The notes under the pieces were generated by a model, which ran no database searches, was not told where the DNA came from, and saw only the letters and a list, made by a program, of their open reading frames with translations. Shown here piece after piece: positions 6,282 to 10,739 of a DNA stretch of 10,739 nucleotides (position 1 is its first letter; each line of letters opens with the position of its first letter). This DNA comes from Hyphomicrobiales bacterium. Lineage in GTDB: Bacteria; Pseudomonadota; Alphaproteobacteria; Rhizobiales; Aestuariivirgaceae. The position numbers and the translations under genes were made by a program. The stretch is from NCBI GenBank assembly GCA_013002595.1, contig JABDJG010000284.1, positions 1 through 10,739 on the forward strand, written 5' to 3'.

Positions 6282-7709
6282 TCATTTCCCGTACTTTTGC
6301 CAGTAGGCACCGAACAGCTCTTCCTCGGACGGTTTGTCCTCGGGGATCGTCGTCACCAGATGCGTGATGTTGATGAAATGGCTGTAGTTCAGATTATCCG
6401 AAATCGAATTGCCGGCCCAGGTCCCGCAGCCCATCGACAGGGTGAAGTTGAGCCCGTTGTTGAAGCCGCCGCCATTGCCGAACGTGTGGGCCTGATTGAC
6501 CAGCACGCGGACCACATCAAGATCTTCGGCCAATGTCCGGGCATGCTCCAGGTCCTTGGTGTGGATACCGCATGAATGGCCCTTGCCCTTGATCTCCAGG
6601 ATCTCGGCGACCTTGGCCTTGGCGTCATCGAAGTCTTTCGCCCGGTATACGGTCAGCACCAGCGCAAGCTTTTCATCGCTGAGCTGGCCGGCGGCAATAT
6701 CGTCATCTTCTACGATGAAGTACTTGGCTTTGGCGGCCGCATCGCCGAGCCCGGCGACGTCGGCGAACACATCGGCATCCTTGGCGATCACATGCCGGTT
6801 TAGCTTGCCGTTCACCCATAGTGTGTCGACAATTTTTTGTTTCTCGCCCTGATCGGCCAGATACCCGCCGGCGCGCTGCAGCGCAGCCAGGGCATCGTCA
6901 TAGATGTCATCGAGAATGACGAGGGAATTCTCCGACGAACACGAGGTCGAATTGTCAAAAATCTTCGAGGCGCAGATCTTTTCAGCCGCATCATCGAGAT
7001 CAGCCGTTGCATCGATAATCACCGGCACATTGCCGGCCCCGACACCGATCGCGACCGTCCCGCTCGAATAGGCCCGGCGCACGTTGTTCTGCGAACCGGT
7101 GCAGGCGATCAGATCGCACGCTTCCATCAGTGCCTGGGTCAGCTCCTTGGAAACCGGCGCCGGCAGGATCTGCACCAGGTCAGGCGGATGACCACCCTTG
7201 GCAAGTTCGGCCCGCATCAATTCAACGGTGCGTGCCGTGGTTGCGTAGCCGGCAGGCGACGGCGCGATCACCACCGCATTGCCGCCCTTCAGCGCCATCA
7301 TCGCCTTGTTGACCGGCGTCGCTGCAGGATTGGTCGAAGGACATACCGCAGCAACCACGCCAACCGGCTTGGCATATTTGACCAGCCCCTTCTCCGGCAG
7401 CTCTTCAATGACGCCTGTCGTCTTGACCCGCATCAGGTCGCGCAGCGTGCCAAATGTCTTCCTGGTGTTCTTGGTGATCTTGGAGGGCACATTACCAAGC
7501 CCTGTGTCCTTGACGGCCAACTCGGCCAGCGCTTTGGCATTTTCCGGCTTGTAGATCGACCACGCCAGCGCCGTCACCGCTTCATCTATGCGCGCCTGAT
7601 CGTGATTGTCGTAAGCTGCCATCGCCGCCCTGCCCCGAGCAACCAGGTCAGCTGCAGCCGCTACGGCATCCATCTGGGCGTTTTCAACCTGCGCCACTTG
7701 AGCATTCAT
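6282..7709 (-). CDS. Acylating (CoA-dependent) aldehyde dehydrogenase, possibly SauS-type sulfoacetaldehyde dehydrogenase
   Basis: This enzyme interconverts an acyl-CoA plus NAD(P)H with an aldehyde plus CoA in the cytoplasm. The 475-residue product has the acylating ALDH pattern also seen in EutE and the N-terminal part of AdhE: YAKPVGVVAAVCPSTNP near 112-128, IACTGSQNNV near 201-210, VGAGNVPVIID near 223-233, and catalytic Cys257 in FDNSTSCSSENS. A late GKGHSCGIHT motif matches the GHT region of this class. I chose ATG 7707-7709 because GAGAGG lies 10 nt upstream; an in-frame TTG at 7725-7727 would add 6 residues. It is the first gene of the operon, with a promoter just upstream, and it is divergent from the IclR gene. 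Association with an ADP-forming acid-CoA ligase and an anion importer resembles sulfoacetate catabolism (SauS), but the substrate is not proven; other short aldehydes remain possible. Confidence 0.9.
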   Translation of the reverse strand: MNAQVAQVENAQMDAVAAAADLVARGRAAMAAYDNHDQARIDEAVTALAWSIYKPENAKALAELAVKDTGLGNVPSKITKNTRKTFGTLRDLMRVKTTGVIEELPEKGLVKYAKPVGVVAAVCPSTNPAATPVNKAMMALKGGNAVVIAPSPAGYATTARTVELMRAELAKGGHPPDLVQILPAPVSKELTQALMEACDLIACTGSQNNVRRAYSSGTVAIGVGAGNVPVIIDATADLDDAAEKICASKIFDNSTSCSSENSLVILDDIYDDALAALQRAGGYLADQGEKQKIVDTLWVNGKLNRHVIAKDADVFADVAGLGDAAAKAKYFIVEDDDIAAGQLSDEKLALVLTVYRAKDFDDAKAKVAEILEIKGKGHSCGIHTKDLEHARTLAEDLDVVRVLVNQAHTFGNGGGFNNGLNFTLSMGCGTWAGNSISDNLNYSHFINITHLVTTIPEDKPSEEELFGAYWQKYGK

Positions 7710-7744
7710 CCGCCTGAGACCTCTCAAAAATTTCTTCCATGGTA

Positions 7745-7772
7745 ATTCAACGCGATCTGGGGATCATGTCAA
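7745..7772 (-). promoter_or_regulatory. Predicted sigma-70-type promoter of the aldehyde dehydrogenase-ligase-thiolase operon
   Basis: On the minus strand a perfect TTGACA (7767-7772) is followed after 16 nt by TTGAAT (7745-7750, 4 of 6 matches to TATAAT). Transcription would start near 7738, about 29 nt before the ATG at 7709. The dyad at 7776-7804 ends 3 nt upstream of the -35 box, with its centre near -52, the position expected for an activator site. Confidence 0.6.
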
Positions 7773-7775
7773 TTC

Positions 7776-7804
7776 AAAAAACGGGATAATTTGTCCCATT
7801 TTTT
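7776..7804. promoter_or_regulatory. 29-bp dyad, candidate IclR-family operator
   Basis: The sequence is symmetrical about position 7790, with 12 of 14 base pairs matching. A GGGA/TCCC core (7783-7797) is flanked by an A6 run on the left and a T6 run on the right. The only mismatches are 7782/7798 and 7787/7793. IclR-family proteins commonly bind palindromes of about 15 bp with an AT-rich centre in divergent promoter regions, as this does. It lies just upstream of the operon -35 box and over the likely iclR promoter, which suits activation of the operon and autorepression. The binding itself is inferred. Confidence 0.65.
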
Positions 7805-7821
7805 TAAAAATGTGGTATATG
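7791..7821 (+). promoter_or_regulatory. Tentative promoter of the IclR gene
   Basis: TTGTCC (7791-7796) and TATATG (7816-7821) are separated by 19 nt, which is long. Transcription would start near 7828, giving a leader of about 25 nt to ATG 7853. The -35 box lies inside the dyad, so the regulator could repress its own gene. The match is weak. Confidence 0.35.
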
Positions 7822-7852
7822 AGCATTGTTTTGCGCGATACGAAGCGAGTCC

Positions 7853-8647
7853 ATGGCCAATGATGCCCCGAAAAACCCGCACGGCTCGGCCCTCGACAAG
7901 GCCCTTGCCGTGCTCGAAGCGGTAACTGCCCATGCCGGTCCGATCGGCTTGCCTGAATTGTCCAACCGCCTTCGCCTGCCGCGCCAAACCATTCATCGCA
8001 TCCTCATGCAATTGACGGCCTCCGGGCTCATCAGGCGCGCCCACGAACGCGATCGCTACATGATCGGCACGCGTCTGTCGAAGTTGGCAGCTGACACGCT
8101 AGTCGCTGCCAATCACACCGCCCCGGTACGCGCCGTCCTTCAGTCCCTCGTCAACGACATCAACGAAACCTGCAATATCGGTATCCTGGATGGCCTCGAT
8201 TTTGTCTATCTGGAGCGGATTGAGAGCGATTGGCCATTGCGGGTGACGTTGCGGGCCGGCAGCCGCGTGCCGGCCTATTGCACGTCCGGTGGCAAGGTCC
8301 TGCTCGCGCATTTGCCGTCAAGGCCGCGAAAACAGTTGCTGCGCGCTCGTCCGCTTACCGCCCACACCCCCTCGACAATAACAAACATCAGCAGGCTTGA
8401 GCAGGATCTCGCGGCAGGTCGCCAGTCAGGATATGCAGTCAACAACGAAGAATTCACGCCAGGCATCATCGGTGTTGCCGTACCGATCCACGGCCCGGCC
8501 GGCCAACCTGTCGCGGCCCTTGCCTGTCATGCACCGAATGCGCGGATTTCACTTGATGCCCTGACAGAATATGTGCCCAACCTGCATGCCGCTGCTACGG
8601 CTGTCAAAGACCTATGGGCTGACGAAGAACTGCCAACGGCACCTTGA
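7853..8647 (+). CDS. IclR-family transcriptional regulator
   Basis: This two-domain DNA-binding regulator probably senses a catabolite of the divergent operon. The 264-residue length is typical. An N-terminal winged helix-turn-helix spans about 14-75 (LDKALAVLEAV, then LPELSNRLRLPRQTIHRILMQL as two helices, and GLI). A C-terminal IclR effector domain shows LRAGSRVPAYCTSGGKVLLA at about 133-152 and EEFTPGIIGVAVPI at 199-212, both hallmark regions. I chose the ATG at 7853, because an upstream in-frame TTG at 7826 would sit at the predicted transcription start; GCGAG lies a few nt before the ATG. It is divergent from the aldehyde dehydrogenase operon, with a strong dyad between them, so control of that operon is likely. 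IclR proteins of this type (PcaR/PcaU, KdgR relatives) often govern aromatic or organic-acid catabolism. Confidence 0.93.
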   Translation: MANDAPKNPHGSALDKALAVLEAVTAHAGPIGLPELSNRLRLPRQTIHRILMQLTASGLIRRAHERDRYMIGTRLSKLAADTLVAANHTAPVRAVLQSLVNDINETCNIGILDGLDFVYLERIESDWPLRVTLRAGSRVPAYCTSGGKVLLAHLPSRPRKQLLRARPLTAHTPSTITNISRLEQDLAAGRQSGYAVNNEEFTPGIIGVAVPIHGPAGQPVAALACHAPNARISLDALTEYVPNLHAAATAVKDLWADEELPTAP

Positions 8648-8696
8648 GCACAGACCATAAATCTTGGCCGCGTTCTAACGCCCTCTCACAGACAGG

Positions 8697-9242
8697 CTAA
8701 CCGATAAATTTCACACCCATCGCCGTTGAACTGCGCCAGGCGACTTCGCACTCATGTCTCACATCACCATTGACGATGTGCAGCAAGAAATTCTTTGGGA
8801 TTCCGGCAGTCGATTCCATGGAGATACGGCAACCTGTTTCCGAGATATCGCGGATGCTGCAGTCGCTGACGCTCATCTTGTTGTTGTAGATGATCTTTCC
8901 CGACCGTAGAGTCTTGGCGCGATTGGCCGACCGGTGATCGGCTTGCGCATCAGTCGTCTGATCCACCCGACCGGAACTTGCAGTAGCCGGATCAAGACGG
9001 CGCGCGATTACGCCCACCAGCCTTAAGTCCGTCACCTGCGAAAGTGCGGCAAACAACTGCTCATCGCTGAACTTGCCCAGAGCGGTCTGCAACATGGCAA
9101 ATTGCGACTGAGCCTGTGGCGGCGGCTTTGATCCAACTGTGGCATCCGGCATCTGAGCATCGTCGTCTGCGGCTTTGGTTTGGATTGGATCTTTCAGGTC
9201 TGCCGAGGCAGATGTAGAATCGGGCTTGGCTGAATTCTGCAT
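8697..9242 (-). CDS. PilZ-domain protein (putative c-di-GMP receptor)
   Basis: PilZ domains bind cyclic di-GMP and change motility, polysaccharide export or other surface traits. The 181-residue product has an unstructured, Ala/Asp/Ser/Gln-rich N-terminus (about 1-45), a helical segment (about 47-85), a polar linker, and a PilZ domain at about 103-181. The ligand motifs look intact: RSANR at 104-108 fits RxxxR, and DISETG at 132-137 fits DxSxxG. The domain ends in the usual VAWRSSTAMGVKFIG-type strand. The style (SGKIIYNN...DCSIRDISETG) resembles rhizobial single-domain PilZ proteins. The start ATG lacks a clear Shine-Dalgarno, so an internal start (Met31 or Met50) is possible. It has its own promoter and is convergent with the IclR gene across a 49-nt gap in which I see no terminator. 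There is no evident link to the catabolic operon. Confidence 0.85.
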   Translation of the reverse strand: MQNSAKPDSTSASADLKDPIQTKAADDDAQMPDATVGSKPPPQAQSQFAMLQTALGKFSDEQLFAALSQVTDLRLVGVIARRLDPATASSGRVDQTTDAQADHRSANRAKTLRSGKIIYNNKMSVSDCSIRDISETGCRISMESTAGIPKNFLLHIVNGDVRHECEVAWRSSTAMGVKFIG

Positions 9243-9300
9243 GGGCTTAGCAACACACTATGAACAAATTGACGAACGGGTTCGCCTGCATGATTATCGC

Positions 9301-9329
9301 ATTGTAGTAAATTTTGTGTTTATCTTCAA
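9301..9329 (-). promoter_or_regulatory. Predicted sigma-70 promoter of the PilZ gene
   Basis: On the minus strand TTGAAG (9324-9329, 4 of 6 matches to the -35 consensus) is followed after exactly 17 nt by TACAAT (9301-9306, 5 of 6 matches to the -10 consensus). Transcription would start near 9294, about 50 nt before the ATG at 9242. It lies in the 129-nt gap after the oxidoreductase gene, so the PilZ gene need not depend on read-through. Confidence 0.6.
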
Positions 9330-9371
9330 AAGGTTATGGGAGGACTGAGTGACGTCGAGTGAGCTGCGTCC

Positions 9372-10727
9372 TTAGCGCCAGCGCCGGTCGATCCAGTCTC
9401 GCATCTTCAGGTAGTTGCCGATCATCGGCAAGAACCAGCGCGATCGGCCATTGTAAAGAGGGTGTGTTGCAAACTCGCCGGTGTCGTATGCGCACCGGTA
9501 ATTCGTCTGGCCGGCGATCTTGCGCGCAAGCTGAGTGCCCAGATACGTCATCATGGCGACACCGGACCCGTTGCAGCCCAGGGCGTAGTGCAGTCCGTCC
9601 AGCCGGCCCAGGTGCGGTTGCTCATCAAGGGTCAGCGCCACATTCCCGGTCCAGGCATGGGTAATACCGGTGCCCTTCAGTTGCGGGTAGCGCTCAATCA
9701 TGACGTCATAGAGCAATGGCGCCATTTCGGTTGGCGTCATGTCGCGCCATTTGACCCGGCTGCCGAACACCATCCGCTTGCCATCGCTCGACAACCGGAA
9801 GAAAGTGACGATCCGTCTTGAATCGGCAAACGAACGGTTTTGCGGACTGAGGTCTTTGGCCAGATCCGCCGACAATGGCTCGGTCGCAAGCATATAGGGC
9901 TGCAGCGGAATGAGCCGCCGCTGGAATTGCGGTGTCAGGCCGCCGGTATACCCGTTGGTGGCAACAACAACGTCGCCAACACGCACATCGCCCCGCGACG
10001 TCTTGACTAGCCAGCCGGCATCAGCTTGCTGCAAGTTTTCAACCGGCGCTTTCGCACACACCGCAATTCCGCGCCGCTGGCAGGCATCCAGCAACCCCTG
10101 GAAGTAAAGCGCCGGGTGCAGATGTCCGGCTTCTCCGGTCAGCAGCCCGCCAAAATAGAAATCGCTGCCAATTTCGCTCCGTTGGTCTTCAGGCGCCACA
10201 ACCTGCGCATTGGCGTTGCCCAGACTATTGAGCTTATCTGCGTGTGCCTTCATCCGGCGGAAATCGGATTTCGACCATGCACCGGTAAACCGGCCGGTCT
10301 TGTGCCATCCGCAGTCGATCTTTTCCTCATCGATCAGCCGCTCGAGCAGTTTCAGCCCGTCACCGGCATCGCTGGTCATCCGGGCGGCGTGATCGCTGTC
10401 GGGCGCCGGCGCAATCAGCGGCTTCTTGACCGAGGCCGTCCCGCCGACCAGGCCGCCGGACCGGGTCGAGGCGCCATAGCCGGGGCTCTCGGCATCAAGC
10501 ACCACCGCATCGATGCCCAGTTTTGACAATTCCAGTGCCGTTGCCAGACCGGCATACCCGGCACCGATAATCGCAACGCGAACACCGCGCGGAATATCGA
10601 TCAAGTTACCAGATTGCGGCGTGTAGGCCTCCCACCAGAACGGGAACTCGCGGTAATCCGAATGGAAGATGTCAGCGCTCATGTTAGGGCCAGGACCCAT
10701 TGATTTCATGCCATTCTGTTTGATCAT
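9372..10727 (-). CDS. FAD-dependent oxidoreductase, DAO family (PuuB/OrdL-like)
   Basis: This flavoenzyme likely oxidises an amine or amino acid to an imine, releasing an aldehyde or keto product. The 451-residue product has an N-terminal FAD-binding Rossmann motif, VAIIGAGYAGLATALELSK (Gly55, Gly57, Gly60), with the ribose-binding acidic residue near 78-80 (VLDAE). GASTRSGGLVGG (85-96) follows, a flavin-contact region of DAO enzymes. A central substrate domain includes ATNGYTGGLTP (about 256-266). Near the C-terminus are TLDEQPHLG and ALGCNGSGVAMMTYLG, the second FAD-binding part. The layout matches gamma-glutamylputrescine oxidase-like proteins, but the substrate cannot be read from sequence. 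The first ATG (10725-10727) is given. ATGs at 10709, 10700 and 10682 are alternatives, and none has a clear Shine-Dalgarno. The gene is complete and begins 12 nt inside the right edge. Confidence 0.88.
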   Translation of the reverse strand: MIKQNGMKSMGPGPNMSADIFHSDYREFPFWWEAYTPQSGNLIDIPRGVRVAIIGAGYAGLATALELSKLGIDAVVLDAESPGYGASTRSGGLVGGTASVKKPLIAPAPDSDHAARMTSDAGDGLKLLERLIDEEKIDCGWHKTGRFTGAWSKSDFRRMKAHADKLNSLGNANAQVVAPEDQRSEIGSDFYFGGLLTGEAGHLHPALYFQGLLDACQRRGIAVCAKAPVENLQQADAGWLVKTSRGDVRVGDVVVATNGYTGGLTPQFQRRLIPLQPYMLATEPLSADLAKDLSPQNRSFADSRRIVTFFRLSSDGKRMVFGSRVKWRDMTPTEMAPLLYDVMIERYPQLKGTGITHAWTGNVALTLDEQPHLGRLDGLHYALGCNGSGVAMMTYLGTQLARKIAGQTNYRCAYDTGEFATHPLYNGRSRWFLPMIGNYLKMRDWIDRRWR

Positions 10728-10739
10728 GAGGGCTCGAAT

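Noticed and set aside
6837..7745. 302-codon plus-strand open frame opposite the aldehyde dehydrogenase
   Set aside because: It has a low-complexity Arg/His/Gln-rich translation, no domain and no ribosome site. The minus-strand gene has catalytic motifs throughout.
7776..7804. Dyad read as a bidirectional intrinsic terminator (A-run, stem, T-run)
   Set aside because: The uninterrupted GC stem is only 4 bp, and it lies between two divergent start codons where no transcript should end. An operator is the better reading.
9345..9374. Short repeats (GAGTGA twice, GACGTC) after the oxidoreductase stop
   Set aside because: They are too short and form no stable stem with a T-run, so a terminator or binding site is not supported.

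Overview
The window is GC-rich bacterial DNA. It looks alphaproteobacterial, probably Hyphomicrobiales (Rhizobiales) or a marine relative. This is inferred from the style of the PilZ protein, the tripartite tricarboxylate (TTT) transporter, the IclR-controlled catabolic layout and the codon usage. No rRNA, tRNA, CRISPR array, insertion sequence or phage gene was seen, and about 95% of the window is coding.

Region by region. Positions 1-2907 (minus strand) hold a TTT-family solute transporter in the order tctC (periplasmic binding protein), tctB (small permease) and tctA (large permease, cut by the left edge). A perfect 16-bp stem-loop separates tctC from tctB. Positions 3076-7709 (minus strand) hold a tightly packed four-gene operon, transcribed in the order acylating aldehyde dehydrogenase, SucC-like acid-CoA ligase beta subunit, SucD-like alpha subunit, PcaF-type thiolase. 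The last three junctions are 7 nt apart, overlap by 4 nt and overlap by 1 nt. Positions 7853-8647 (plus strand) hold a divergent IclR-family regulator. The shared intergenic region carries a long dyad that looks like its operator, plus a good promoter for the operon. Positions 8697-9242 (minus) encode a small PilZ-domain protein with its own sigma-70-like promoter. Positions 9372-10727 (minus) encode a FAD-dependent DAO/PuuB-like oxidoreductase.

How it may work together. The transporter would bring in a small organic anion. The ligase, the aldehyde dehydrogenase and the thiolase all act on acyl-CoA thioesters, so they can meet at a single short, negatively charged acyl-CoA. The closest known parallel I can name is sulfoacetate catabolism, in which a sulfoacetate-CoA ligase makes sulfoacetyl-CoA and SauS reduces it to sulfoacetaldehyde. 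The extra PcaF-like thiolase is not part of that scheme. The ligase also differs from true succinyl-CoA synthetase in its substrate-side loops. A sulfonate or an unusual dicarboxylate is therefore more likely than succinate as substrate, but the substrate cannot be fixed from sequence alone. No sulfoacetaldehyde acetyltransferase (xsc) lies in the window.

A short decayed-looking repeat of the tctC 3' end lies just upstream of tctC and may be the remnant of a second binding-protein gene.
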